A stretch of 64,000 nucleotides of DNA. Origin: Deltaproteobacteria bacterium (GTDB lineage: Bacteria; Myxococcota_A; UBA9042; PHBI01). Positions 41,483 through 49,368 of this stretch are shown in pieces (the first letter of the stretch is position 1; each line of letters starts with the position of its first letter). The notes below the pieces were generated by a model. The model saw nothing but the letters and a program-made list of their open reading frames with translations, was not told where the DNA came from and did not search any database. Both the position numbers and the translations under genes were made by a program. The stretch is taken from positions 1,364,001 through 1,428,000 of the forward strand of contig JACKFA010000001.1 of NCBI GenBank assembly GCA_020632715.1. The letters run 5' to 3'.

Positions 41483-42274
41483 ATGGCCGAGCGCCCCACC
41501 GTCAACATGCCCTCCGCCGAGCAGCTCGTCCGCCTCATCCGCGGCGCCCTCCGGCACACGGCCCTCTTCGCCCCGCCCGTCCTCATCCCCTGGAAGGACA
41601 TCCTCGGCGCCTCCGCCTCCTCCCTCGAGGACGCCATCGCCCCCCGCGTCAAGGCCGCCGGCGTCACCGCCGCCCGCGCCGCCGCCTCCGCCGCCGACGC
41701 CGAGCACGACCGCGCCCAGCGCTTCTTCTACGGCCTCCTCTCCGCCTTCGGCGCCGCCCCCGACCCCGCCGCCCGCGCCGCCTCCTCACTCCTCCTCGCC
41801 ACCCTCTACCCCGACAAGCTCGCCCCCGTCACCGCCGCCTGGGCCGACGAGGTCGCCGCCGGACCCACCTTCGCCAAGAAGCTCGCCCTCCCCGAGGTCG
41901 CCGCCGCGCTCGCCACCCTCACCCCCCTCGCCCCCGGCCTCCCCGCCGCCGGCCAGGCCATCGTCGCCGCCGCCGCCGCCCTCGGCGCCGCCCTCGACGC
42001 CCTCGACCGCGTCCTCGTCGACGACGCCGGCAAGCAGTCCTCCCAGCTCTTCGAGGCCCGCCTCCGCGCCCACCAACAGCTCGCCCTCTTCGGCCAGGTC
42101 GTCCAGACCGCCGCCTACCCCGCCGACTCCCCCGAGCACAAAGCCGCCCGCCTCGCCCTCATCGGCCCCTACCTCCGCTACCTCGCCGCCGTCCCCGGCC
42201 GCCCCACCGCCGTCCCCGACGCCCTCCCCGCCGACGCCGACACCCCCGCCGACGGCGACCTCATCCAGGCGTGA
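41483..42274 (+). CDS. Alanine-rich helical protein of unknown function
   Basis: The ATG at 41483 follows AGGAG and gives 263 residues. It is predicted to be almost all helix (LVRLIRGALRHTALF, AARAAASAADAEHDRAQRFFYGLLSAFG and so on), with no signal peptide and no cysteine. I do not recognise the family. The end overlaps the next gene by 4 nt (GTGA), so it heads a four-gene operon with the YgiT-like/DUF2200, HIT and HNH genes. The codons nearly always end in C, unlike the BREX genes beside it. Confidence 0.75.
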   Translation: MAERPTVNMPSAEQLVRLIRGALRHTALFAPPVLIPWKDILGASASSLEDAIAPRVKAAGVTAARAAASAADAEHDRAQRFFYGLLSAFGAAPDPAARAASSLLLATLYPDKLAPVTAAWADEVAAGPTFAKKLALPEVAAALATLTPLAPGLPAAGQAIVAAAAALGAALDALDRVLVDDAGKQSSQLFEARLRAHQQLALFGQVVQTAAYPADSPEHKAARLALIGPYLRYLAAVPGRPTAVPDALPADADTPADGDLIQA

Positions 42275-42966
42275 CCGCCCTCGACCCCACCCCCGCGTGC
42301 TCGGCCTGCGGGCGCGCGGGCGTCCTCGTCCACCGCCTCCTCCGCCCCGTCTCCGACGCCCTCCCCCTCATCCTCCTCGACGGCGTCGAGCGCGAGACCT
42401 GCCCCGCCTGCGGCGAGGTCACCGAGTCCTGGCCCCACGCCCTCTCCCTCCTCGCCCTCGTCCGCGACGTCGTGGCCTCCGACCCCCGCCTCGGCTATCA
42501 TCCGCCCGAGCTCGACCCCGGCGGCGACGACCTCCCGCCCACCGTCGTCCTCGAGCACCACCCCGACGGGTGGCGCGTCCGCGACTCGCCACCCCACGCG
42601 TTCGAGGCCACCGCCATGACCCAGCACCGCATCTACTCGATGAAGTTCGCGAGCGTGTACCCCCTCTACGTCGCGAAGGCCGAGAAGAAGGGCCGCTCCA
42701 AGGACGAGGTCGACACCGTCATCCGCTGGCTCACCGGCTACTCCGACGCCGGCCTCCAGGAACAGCTCGCCCGCGAGACCACCTTCGAGACCTTCTTCGC
42801 CGAAGCCCCCGCCATGAACCCCGCCGCCGCCCTCATCAAGGGCGTCGTCTGCGGCGTCCGCGTCGAAGACCTCGAAGAGCCCCTCATGCAGAAGGTCCGC
42901 TGGCTCGACAAGCTCGTCGACGAGCTCGCCAAGGGCAAGGCCATGGACAAGATCCTCCGTGCCTAG
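42271..42966 (+). CDS. YgiT-like zinc finger fused to a DUF2200 domain
   Basis: The GTG start at 42271 overlaps the previous stop (GTGA), supporting the long form of 231 residues. The N-terminal part has CSACGRAG (10-17) and, after about 30 residues, TCPACGEVTES, a YgiT-type zinc finger of the kind found on MqsA-like antitoxins. From residue 116 (MTQHRIYSMKFASVYPLYVAKAEKK) to the end it matches DUF2200: DVIRWLTGY-like VIRWLTGYSDAGL, ETTFETFF and MDKIL. DUF2200 proteins are normally about 115 residues and stand alone, so the ATG at 42616 could be a second, internal start. The fusion is unusual; function unknown. Confidence 0.8.
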   Translation: MTALDPTPACSACGRAGVLVHRLLRPVSDALPLILLDGVERETCPACGEVTESWPHALSLLALVRDVVASDPRLGYHPPELDPGGDDLPPTVVLEHHPDGWRVRDSPPHAFEATAMTQHRIYSMKFASVYPLYVAKAEKKGRSKDEVDTVIRWLTGYSDAGLQEQLARETTFETFFAEAPAMNPAAALIKGVVCGVRVEDLEEPLMQKVRWLDKLVDELAKGKAMDKILRA

Positions 42967-42981
42967 CGAGGCCCCCACCCC

Positions 42982-43377
42982 ATGTCCTCACCCTTCCTCG
43001 ACCGCCCCGCCTCCGACCGCGTCGCCGAGAACCACCTCGCCTTCGCCCTCCGCGACGGCTTCCCCGTGAGCGAGGGCCACACCCTCCTCATCCCCAAGCG
43101 CCTCGTCGCCACCTGGTTCGACGCCACCCGCGACGAACACCTCGCCCTCCTCGACCTCGCCGACCTCGTCAAAGCCGACCTCGACCGCACCCTCGCCCCC
43201 GACGGCTACAACCTCGGCGTCAACGTCGGCCCCGCCGCCGGTCAGACCGTCATGCACCTCCACCTCCACCTCATCCCCCGCTACGCCGGCGACGTCCCCG
43301 ACCCCCGCGGCGGCGTCCGACACGTCATCCCCGACAAGGCCAACTACCTCCTCCCGAAGCCCGAGCCCCCGCGGTGA
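42982..43377 (+). CDS. HIT-family nucleotide hydrolase (Ap4A hydrolase-like)
   Basis: A 131-residue protein with the histidine triad HLHLHL (His 92, 94 and 96) near the C-terminus, preceded by GYNLGVNVGPAAGQTVMHL, which matches HIT proteins that cleave nucleotide phosphoanhydrides or phosphoramidates through a histidine nucleophile. The N-terminal part has EGHTLLIPKRLVATWFDAT, also characteristic of the family. The length is normal. Its stop overlaps the GTG start of the HNH gene, so they are probably translated together. Confidence 0.92.
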   Translation: MSSPFLDRPASDRVAENHLAFALRDGFPVSEGHTLLIPKRLVATWFDATRDEHLALLDLADLVKADLDRTLAPDGYNLGVNVGPAAGQTVMHLHLHLIPRYAGDVPDPRGGVRHVIPDKANYLLPKPEPPR

Positions 43378-44689
43378 CCCCCTCGCCCCCCCACGACCCC
43401 CGCGCCCCCATCCGCTTCGCCGAGAGCGCCCTCCAGCTCCTCGACCAGGGCGGCTTCACCGCCACCTACAAGTACGCCGTCCTCCTCGCCCTCATGGACC
43501 TCTGCCTCGAAGGCACCGGCAAGGACGGCGCCCCACCCACCATGGTCACCACCCGCCAGCTCGCCGAGAAGGTCATCGACCTCTACTGGCCCCAGACCCG
43601 CCCCTTCCTCCCCCCGCTCGACCGCCCCCTGTCGCAGACCCGCGGCAAGGACAAGCAAGCCAAGATCGTCGCCGACATCGACGCCTTCCAGCGCGCCGAC
43701 CCCGGCCTCTCCCTGCACGCCGCCCGCTCCTTCGACGCCCACGCCGACCGCTGGCGCCGCCTCGTCGACGACGTCGAGTGGACCCTCATCCTCATGCCCC
43801 TCCCGCGCCTCCAGACCGTCGGCGGCCGCACCCTCCGCCTCATCTACGAGATCCGCTGGGGACTCGACATCGAGCGCCAGAAAGCCGACGTCCGCGCCTA
43901 CCAGCGCGCCCTCGCCACCGGCACCCCGACCGCCGCCGCGCAGCGCTTCGACAACGCCATCCGCTTCATCCCCGGCGCCGAGCACCACCTCGTCACCTTA
44001 GTTACGGCGCGCAAGCAGCTGGAGCCGTTCACCGCCGGCCTCCTCACCGCCTGCCGTCGTCGTCGATGCTCGGCGCACCTTGAGGTGCGCCTCCGCTCTC
44101 CTCCTAGGCAGACGGCGAGGATGCTCGACGGCGACCCGGCTCCAGCCACTTGCGCACCGTAAGCAGCAGCCTCCTCCGACCCCTCATCCACCGCGAGTGG
44201 GCCCGCCACGTCGCCCGCGTCAACGACCTCCCCGAGTCGGAGCTCGAGCACCACCTCTTCGGCCGCCCCCGCGTCGCCACCACGCGCGTCCTCGAGCACC
44301 TCACCGCCCTCCAGGACGACCGCTGCTTCTACTGCGACGCCCGCATGTTGGCCCCCGGCCACGTCGACCACTTCATCCCCTGGGCCCGCCACCCCGAGAA
44401 CGCCATCCAGAACCTCGTCGTCGCCGACGCGCGCTGCAACCTCCAGAAACGCGACTTCCTCGCCGCCCGCGACCACCTCGCCGCCTGGACCGCCCGCCTC
44501 TCCCAGCGCGCCCCCGACCTCGCCGCCATCGCCGCCGACGCCCGCTGGGAGACCGCCCACACCCGCGCCCTCGGCGTCGCCCGCGCCCTCTACTTCCAGC
44601 TACGCGACGACTCCCTCCTCTGGCACGCCGCGTCCGGCCTCGACACCGCCGACCCGGCCGGCCTCCGGAGCCTCCTCGACGCCGCGTAG
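43374..44689 (+). pseudogene. HNH endonuclease-domain protein split by palindromic element C
   Basis: The GTG at 43374 overlaps the HIT stop. The first part (MSP-rich start, then RFAESALQLLDQGGFTATYKYAVLLALMDLCLE) belongs to a widespread HNH-domain protein. It runs to about 44001, where a 161-bp element (44002-44162) breaks the frame. The reading then continues in another frame as SSSLLRPLIHREWARHVARVND, LQDDRCFYCDARML, and the HNH core HVDHFIPWARHPENAIQNLVVADARCNLQKRD. Taking out exactly 161 bp joins LVTL to GSSLLRPLIHREW and gives a continuous 384-residue protein. Whether the gene is dead or the element is removed at DNA or RNA level is unknown. Confidence 0.85.
44002..44162. repeat. Palindromic element copy C (161 bp) inside the HNH gene
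   Basis: The two ends, TTACGGCGCGCAAGCAGCTG and the reverse complement of the right end, TTACGGTGCGCAAGTGGCTG, match except for a few bases. The arms carry TCGTCGTCGATGCTCGGCG and the centre is a tight hairpin GGCGCACCT-TG-AGGTGCGCC. No target-site duplication is visible, and 161 is two more than a multiple of three, exactly the shift seen between the gene halves. Confidence 0.85.
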
Positions 44690-44828
44690 CGCGCGGCGCG
44701 CGACCGCTCAGCCCGCCTCGTACACCCGCACCCCGACCCGCGCGATGTGCTCGCGGAGCCCCTCGTGCCGGACCGCGTCCAGCGCGACCACGTCGAAGAC
44801 GTAAGGCAGCGGCAGCTCCTCGAGCTGA

Positions 44829-45007
44829 ATGACGGCGCTCAGGCAGGTTGAGCGCCCGTGGCCGGCCATCTCGCCGCCTGCCTTCGTCGTCGATGCTCGG
44901 CGTACCTATAGGTACCCGGGGGCTGCGCCCCCGCGCCCCGCGCGGAGCCTTGCCAGACGACGAGATGCCTCGACCACGGTCAGCTCAACCTGCCTGAGCG
45001 CCGTCAT
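44829..45007. repeat. Palindromic element copy A in the MNT gene
   Basis: Ends ATGACGGCGCTCAGGCAGG (44829) and its reverse complement (ending at 45007) are perfect. The interior matches copy D at 12.7-12.9 kb nearly base for base, including a CCCGGGGGCTGCGCCCCCGC insertion that copies C and E lack. It separates codons ARVA from QLEELPL. Confidence 0.85.
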
Positions 45008-45056
45008 CACCCGCCACCCGCGCCGCCTCCAGCGCGTCGTCCACGCCCTCGAGCGC

Positions 45057-45216
45057 TCGAGCGCCGACCATGAGTCCTCCCGTCGCCCGACCGCTCGCGC
45101 ATCGCGCCTGGCCGCGTTGGTCGTCGTCGACGTGCCTCCAGCACGCCTCCTCCTCCCGCCTTGCCAGGCACGACGCGCAAGCGCCCGGGCTCGGTCCGGA
45201 CTCATGGTCGGCGCTC
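45057..45216. repeat. Palindromic element copy B in the MNT gene
   Basis: Ends GAGCGCCGACCATGAGTCC and GGACTCATGGTCGGCGCTC are perfect inverted repeats. The arms share TCGTCGTCGA and CCTTGCCAG with the other copies but the end sequences differ, so it is a diverged member. The inserted length of 160 bp fits the observed frame change. A 2-bp target duplication cannot be excluded. Confidence 0.75.
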
Positions 45217-45341
45217 GAGGTCCACGTCACTCGCCGGTCCAGCCGTCCCCTTCGCCCGCGACCCGAAGAGCACCGCCCCCGTCACCGCCGGATGACGCGC
45301 CAACACCGCCCGCAGCATCGCGAGCTCGCCCGCGCTCAAGC

Positions 45342-45755
45342 TCACGCCGTCCTCCGCGCCCCGAGCCATCCGCACAGGACCTCCAACGCCGGAAGGTATC
45401 GCTCCGCCATCGCCGCCAGCGCGCCCGCCACGGCCTCCTCGTCGTACCGCTGCGACAGCGCGTTCCGATGGTCCAGCATGTCGACCCACACCTGGCCGTC
45501 GTCGAGCACCCCCGCGGCGAAGGCCTCCTTCACGACCGGCTTCGGCGCCGCCGGGAGCACCTCGCGCCCCTCGTACAGGAGGTAGTCCTTCAACGTCTTC
45601 CACGCGAGCTCCACCGCCATCTCGAACCGCTTCACCGTCCCCGCCTTCTCGAGGTCACTCAGCTCCGTCGCCCCACACACGAGCGGCTCGCGCAAGAGCG
45701 CCACAGCCCGCTCCAGGTTCTCGAGCCGCTGCTCCCACCGGACGTCCTCTGCCAC
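45342..45755 (-). CDS. HI0074-like nucleotidyltransferase substrate-binding protein
   Basis: The GTG start at 45755 has GGAGGG just upstream and gives a 137-residue all-helical protein: RWEQRLENLERAVALLREPL, VKRFEMAVELAWKTLKDYLLYEG, VLDDGQVWVDMLDHRNALSQRYDE and a C-terminal LPALEVLCGWLG. This is the HI0074 family, partner of MNT-type nucleotidyltransferases; the pair forms a complex, and related HEPN/MNT pairs are toxin-antitoxin systems. It overlaps its partner by 4 nt. This gene is intact although the partner is broken. Confidence 0.9.
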   Translation of the reverse strand: MAEDVRWEQRLENLERAVALLREPLVCGATELSDLEKAGTVKRFEMAVELAWKTLKDYLLYEGREVLPAAPKPVVKEAFAAGVLDDGQVWVDMLDHRNALSQRYDEEAVAGALAAMAERYLPALEVLCGWLGARRTA

Positions 45756-45927
45756 GATCCCTCCGTCACGACACGCGACCCCGCACCCGAGCGTGCGCGC
45801 GCCACCCGCCCATGCAAGGCCTCGACACCGCGCAGACGTCGACGAAGTCCCACACCGACCCGCCGCCTCCCGCAGCATCATCCGCTTCACCGAGACTGCC
45901 CGCGCGGCCTCCGCGCCCGCGCCGACG

Positions 45928-46620
45928 TCAGTCCGGCGCGTCCGCGACGCTCGCGAACACCGACTCGATCCCGTCCACGAGCTCGAGCTGGTCCACCGCC
46001 GCCGACTCCAGCGCCGCCGCGTCCGCCCCCGCGATCGCCCCCCGCTCCGCCGTCACCGAACCATCGTACGCCGCCGCCTCCGCCTCGCCGCCCGCCGCGA
46101 CCACCCCCGCCCGGAGCGCCGCCCACTGGCTCTCGACCCGGTCCACGTCCGCCCCCGCCGCCGCGAAGTCCCCGCCCAGCGCGTCCAGCCACACCTCGCG
46201 CCCGAGGTAGTCCAGCGCCAACACCCCCGACGGCACTGGCGGGTCGTACACCTCGAAGAACGCCGGCATCGGCTCGCTCACCGCGTTCGCCGCCCGCGCC
46301 AACGCCGGCCCCGACGTCTCCGTCGCCGCCACCGCCCCGAGGCCCGCCACCGCCGCGTCCAGCGCCGCCATCGCCGCCGCCGGCACCCCGTCGCGCGCCG
46401 CCCGCGACCGGTACCCGTCCCACGCCGCCGCGAGCGCCGCCGCCCGCGCCTGCACCCCCGCCACGTCGCCCCCGATCGCCAGGTCGAACGCGTCCTCCGC
46501 CGTCGACTCGAGCTCCGACAACGCCTTCGGCACCGTCGACCCCTCCGACGCGCACCCCGCCGCCCACACCGCCCCCAGACACACCACGACCGCCCGCGCG
46601 GTCACCCCCAGAGCCCTCAT
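45928..46620 (-). CDS. Lipoprotein of unknown function
   Basis: A 230-residue protein with a signal peptide (ALGVTARAVVVCLGAVWAAGC) and lipobox Cys 23. The mature part is strongly helical and Ala/Asp-rich (ALSELESTAEDAFDLAIGGDVAGVQARAAALAAAWDGY, AALDAAVAGLGAV, VDRVESQWAALRAGVVAAGGEAEAAAYDG), with repeated short helices and no conserved catalytic motif. I do not recognise the family. It is oriented opposite to the following gene. Extracytoplasmic surface or inner-face role is possible. Confidence 0.7.
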   Translation of the reverse strand: MRALGVTARAVVVCLGAVWAAGCASEGSTVPKALSELESTAEDAFDLAIGGDVAGVQARAAALAAAWDGYRSRAARDGVPAAAMAALDAAVAGLGAVAATETSGPALARAANAVSEPMPAFFEVYDPPVPSGVLALDYLGREVWLDALGGDFAAAGADVDRVESQWAALRAGVVAAGGEAEAAAYDGSVTAERGAIAGADAAALESAAVDQLELVDGIESVFASVADAPD

Positions 46621-46814
46621 GCCTCACCTCACAGCAGCCATCGACGCGGCCCCCCCGCGCCTCGAGCCACCACCCTAGGGCACCGACTCCCCCCGGTTCA
46701 TGAAGTCTCCGTGAAGATCGCCCCCCGCCCCACGGAACTGCCGTTCAGTGCCCTCACCGGCGCCTCCCCGCCCCCACACTCCCCTCGCTCCCACACCACA
46801 GCGAGGTCCCCCCG

Positions 46815-47837
46815 ATGCCCTTCGACGCCACCCCCCGCGAAGCCGTCCGCCGCACCTACGTCCTCGACGACTTCGACCTCTGGGACAAAGGCCTCCACGA
46901 CGCCGCCACCGACTTCCACACCACCTTCGGCGCCTACCCGACCCACGTCCTCGCCCACCCGACCGCCTTCTCCCGCTTCCTCGCCGCCGCCGACCCCGAG
47001 AACCTCCGCGAGCTCGACGGCGCCCCCCTCGCCGCCGACGTCGACCCCGACGACGGCGCCATCGGCGTCTTCGAGACCGACGACTACACCCTCGAGGTCA
47101 TCGACGACCCCTCCCTCTTCCCCCGCCTCTTCGCCCTCCTCCTCCTCGCTCCCGACCTCGACCTCCCGACCGCCGACACCCCGCCCGGCTCCATGCTCGT
47201 CGGCACCTCCACTCGCCTCCACGACCCGAGCGCCTCCCACCCCCTCCACGGCCGGATGATCTTCAAAGCCGAGCAGTGCCGCGCCTGCCGCCACATCGTC
47301 GGCATCGGCACCTGCGCCGCCTTCCCCGACGGGATCCCCCTCGCCATCCAGCAGTCCCGCGCCGACCACCGCGAGCCCTTCGAAGGCGACCGCGGGCTCC
47401 GCTTCCAGCCGACGCTCGACCCGCGCGCCCCCTACGACGGCCCCTTCTTCAGCCACCCCGGCGACGCCCCCTTCCGCTACCGCCGCCTCGACTCCCCGAC
47501 CGACGTCCCCGACCCCGCCGTCGACGCCGGCTGGGTCGGCGACACCGCCCTCGCCCCCGAGCTCCCGCCCAAGGACGCCACCGTCGCCCGCGTCAAGGCC
47601 CTCGTCCGCGACACCCTCGACGAGCTCGGCGGCCCCGAGGTCATCGAGGCCTCCCCGCTCTCGGAGCTCCTCCGCGCCCGCTACCCCACGACCGTCGCCG
47701 TCGCCGACCACCAGATCCGCGGCGGCTACCAACTCTGGCGCGTCCTCGTCGCCCGCTGCCTCGCCGGCCGCCGCACCGCCGCCCGCCGCCGCGAGCGTCA
47801 TGCGACGTCGGGCTGGCCCCCCCTACCGCGAGCATGA
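46815..47837 (+). CDS. Uncharacterised protein with a small Cys/His motif
   Basis: The ATG at 46815 gives 340 residues. Much of the N-terminal half is Asp-rich with no clear family: DDFDLWDKGLHDAATDFHTTFGAYPTHVLAHPTAF. At about 150-195 there is a compact segment QCRACRHIVGIGTCAAFPDGIPLAIQQSRADHREPFEGDRGLRFQ, with Cys and His ligands; similar short segments occur in stand-alone small proteins of unknown role. A helical C-terminal part ends in an Arg-rich tail that looks less natural. The 3' end may be extended by readthrough of shadow sequence. Confidence 0.65.
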   Translation: MPFDATPREAVRRTYVLDDFDLWDKGLHDAATDFHTTFGAYPTHVLAHPTAFSRFLAAADPENLRELDGAPLAADVDPDDGAIGVFETDDYTLEVIDDPSLFPRLFALLLLAPDLDLPTADTPPGSMLVGTSTRLHDPSASHPLHGRMIFKAEQCRACRHIVGIGTCAAFPDGIPLAIQQSRADHREPFEGDRGLRFQPTLDPRAPYDGPFFSHPGDAPFRYRRLDSPTDVPDPAVDAGWVGDTALAPELPPKDATVARVKALVRDTLDELGGPEVIEASPLSELLRARYPTTVAVADHQIRGGYQLWRVLVARCLAGRRTAARRRERHATSGWPPLPRA

Positions 47838-47977
47838 TGAGACACACGACGACCGGGAGAACCGAAACGCGCGACACCTCTGGCCGGAGAATGAGGTGAG
47901 CTCCTCGCCCAGGGGCTTGCCGCGGCGCAGTCGAACTCCTTATGCTCCCGCAATACCGTGGGCAGCAGGCGCGGATC

Positions 47978-48214
47978 ATGGCGACGGCCGAGAATATCAA
48001 GCGTGAGTTCAGCAAGCTGACCGTCGTCGACCAGCTCGAGTTGCTCTATGAGCTCTGGGACGCGCTGGCGCAACAGCCCGACGCTCTGACGCTGAGCGAC
48101 GAGCAGAAACGTGAGCTCGACCGGCGCTACGAGCATCATCTCGCGCATCCGGAAGAAGCTATCCCCTGGGAAGAGGTCCGAGATCGACTGCTCCGGAATC
48201 TCGACAAGTCGTGA
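47978..48214 (+). CDS. ParDE/RelBE-type antitoxin (addiction module protein)
   Basis: A 78-residue protein reading MATAENIKREFSKLTVVDQLELLYELWDAL and ending EEVRDRLLRNLDKS, which fits the short, helical addiction-module antitoxin family (PF09720-like). Its last 4 nt overlap the toxin start (GTGA), the usual antitoxin-first order. Base composition is much closer to average than the flanking genes, which suggests recent transfer. Confidence 0.88.
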   Translation: MATAENIKREFSKLTVVDQLELLYELWDALAQQPDALTLSDEQKRELDRRYEHHLAHPEEAIPWEEVRDRLLRNLDKS

Positions 48215-48501
48215 TCCGCTTTCGGCCCGACGCGGTGGCCGACCTGCAGGCGGCTTTCGCTTGGTACGAAGGCCGGGAGGCGGGGGTGGGTGAGCAGCTC
48301 ATCGCTGCAGTCGACGGCGTCGTGGCGCGGATTGATCGAAATCCGCGGGCTTTTCCCAAGACGTATGGCGAGTTCCGACGGGCTGTCGTCACTCGCTTCC
48401 CGTATTGCGTGTACTTCGTGGTGGAGCACAGCGCCTGCGTGGTCGTGGGTGTCCTTCACGGTCGCCAAGACCTGAGACGTCTACTCGGCAGGAACGCATA
48501 G
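48211..48501 (+). CDS. RelE/ParE-family toxin
   Basis: A 96-residue protein beginning MIRFRPDAVADLQAAFAWYEGREAGVGEQLIAAVDGVVARIDRNPRAFP, the fold signature of RelE/ParE toxins, with RRAVVTRFPYCVYFVV and VVGVLHGRQD at the C-terminus. Such toxins either cleave mRNA on the ribosome or inhibit gyrase. The GTG start overlaps the antitoxin gene. It looks intact. Confidence 0.9.
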   Translation: MIRFRPDAVADLQAAFAWYEGREAGVGEQLIAAVDGVVARIDRNPRAFPKTYGEFRRAVVTRFPYCVYFVVEHSACVVVGVLHGRQDLRRLLGRNA

Positions 48502-48698
48502 CCTTCGGCCCGAAGCGGGCCGCCGAAGTCGTCGTGGCCGGGGTCGAGCCGCACAACGTGAGAGGCGCCGGTCGAGTCCTCCCGGTGGTGTCGCCCATCC
48601 CCGCCCCATACCCCGTTCCGGGTATGGCCCCGCCGCGCCGCCCCGGCCGAAGCTCGCTTTTGTCCCCCACGCCGCGAACCCTCGGCCCCCGGTGCCCC

Positions 48699-49223
48699 AT
48701 GACCTCTCTCGGCCATCACGCCGCCCCGAGCGCCGCCGCCCCCGCCGCCGGCGCCTCCGTCGCCCTCGACGCCCTCATCGCCGCCCACCGCGGCCCCATC
48801 ATCCCCTGCTCCCCCTTCGCCCACCCCGACCTCCTCTTCGGCAGCTTCCGCGGCCGCGCCGAGATGGTCCTCCGGAACGCCTGGGGGATCCCCGTCCTCC
48901 GCCGCGACGGCCCCGACCCCCGCCAGGGCGACCTCGACCGCTGGCGCGCCTTCTACCTCCGCGAGGGCGCCCCCGCCGACCACCGCGCCGCCCTCGCCCT
49001 CGTCGCCGACATCGTCCGCCTCGGCGAGAGCGACGCCCTCGAGCTCGACCCCTGGGACCTCGGCGCCTGGCTCCCCCACGACCTCGCCGCCCCCCATCGC
49101 GCTGCCGCCCGCCGCGCCCTCGAGGACAACGGCTTCCTCCCCGGCCCCGGCGACAACCTCGCCGCCGCCTCCTTCGTCCACGCCCGCGACCACGCCGTCT
49201 GGCGCCGGCGCTCGGTAGGTTGA
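48699..49223 (+). CDS. Unknown protein truncated by palindromic element E
   Basis: From the ATG at 48699, 174 residues read as a soluble protein of unknown family: VALDALIAAHRGPIIPCSPFAHPDLLFGSF, GIPVLRRDGPDPRQGDLDRWRAFYLREG. The last five or so codons run into the left end of a palindromic element (49206-49357) and hit a stop inside it. The open frame at 49369 may be the rest of the same gene. Its function is not known. Confidence 0.6.
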   Translation: MTSLGHHAAPSAAAPAAGASVALDALIAAHRGPIIPCSPFAHPDLLFGSFRGRAEMVLRNAWGIPVLRRDGPDPRQGDLDRWRAFYLREGAPADHRAALALVADIVRLGESDALELDPWDLGAWLPHDLAAPHRAAARRALEDNGFLPGPGDNLAAASFVHARDHAVWRRRSVG

Positions 49224-49357
49224 GCGCCCGCGGCCGGTCTTCTCGCCGCCTGCCGGCGTCGTCGGTCCTCGGCGTACCTATGGGTACGCCTGCGGCCTCC
49301 TCCTTGGCAGACGACGAGAATCCTCGACCGCGGTCAGCTCAACCTCACCGAGCGCCG
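49206..49357. repeat. Palindromic element copy E
   Basis: Ends CGGCGCTCGG and CCGAGCGCCG, arms TGAGCGCCCGC and a central hairpin GGCGTACC-TATG-GGTACGCC. It lacks the GC-rich insertion found in copies A and D. The flanking open frames differ in frame. Confidence 0.75.
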
Positions 49358-49368
49358 TCTCGCTCCGC

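Larger units (their letters stand above)
44708..45345 (-). pseudogene. MNT-type minimal nucleotidyltransferase split by two palindromic elements
   Basis: The gene starts at a GTG that overlaps the HI0074-like stop (GTGA) and reads SLSAGELAMLRAVLARHPAV and the nucleotidyltransferase motif GSRAKGTAGPASDVDL, with the G-S motif and D-x-D catalytic aspartates. After DVDL element B (45057-45216) breaks the frame, then ALEGVDDALEAARVA is readable, then element A breaks it again, then QLEELPLPYVFDVVALDAV to VGVRVYEAG and a stop. Removing 160 bp plus about 181-184 bp leaves about 97 residues, the usual size for the HI0073/MNT family. MNT proteins act with HEPN-like partners, often as antitoxins that modify them. 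Confidence 0.85.

Noticed and set aside
40990..41667. Short open frames on both strands in the BREX leader
   Set aside because: They are Arg/Thr-rich, overlap the direct repeats and have no ribosome sites or family features.
44829..45216. Self-splicing group I or II intron as the nature of the palindromic elements
   Set aside because: At 150-185 bp they are too short for a known catalytic core and no such core is visible; kept only as a possibility to test by RNA analysis.
44906..45230. Short minus-strand frames within elements A and B
   Set aside because: They are only the broken MNT gene and palindrome sequence, not separate genes.
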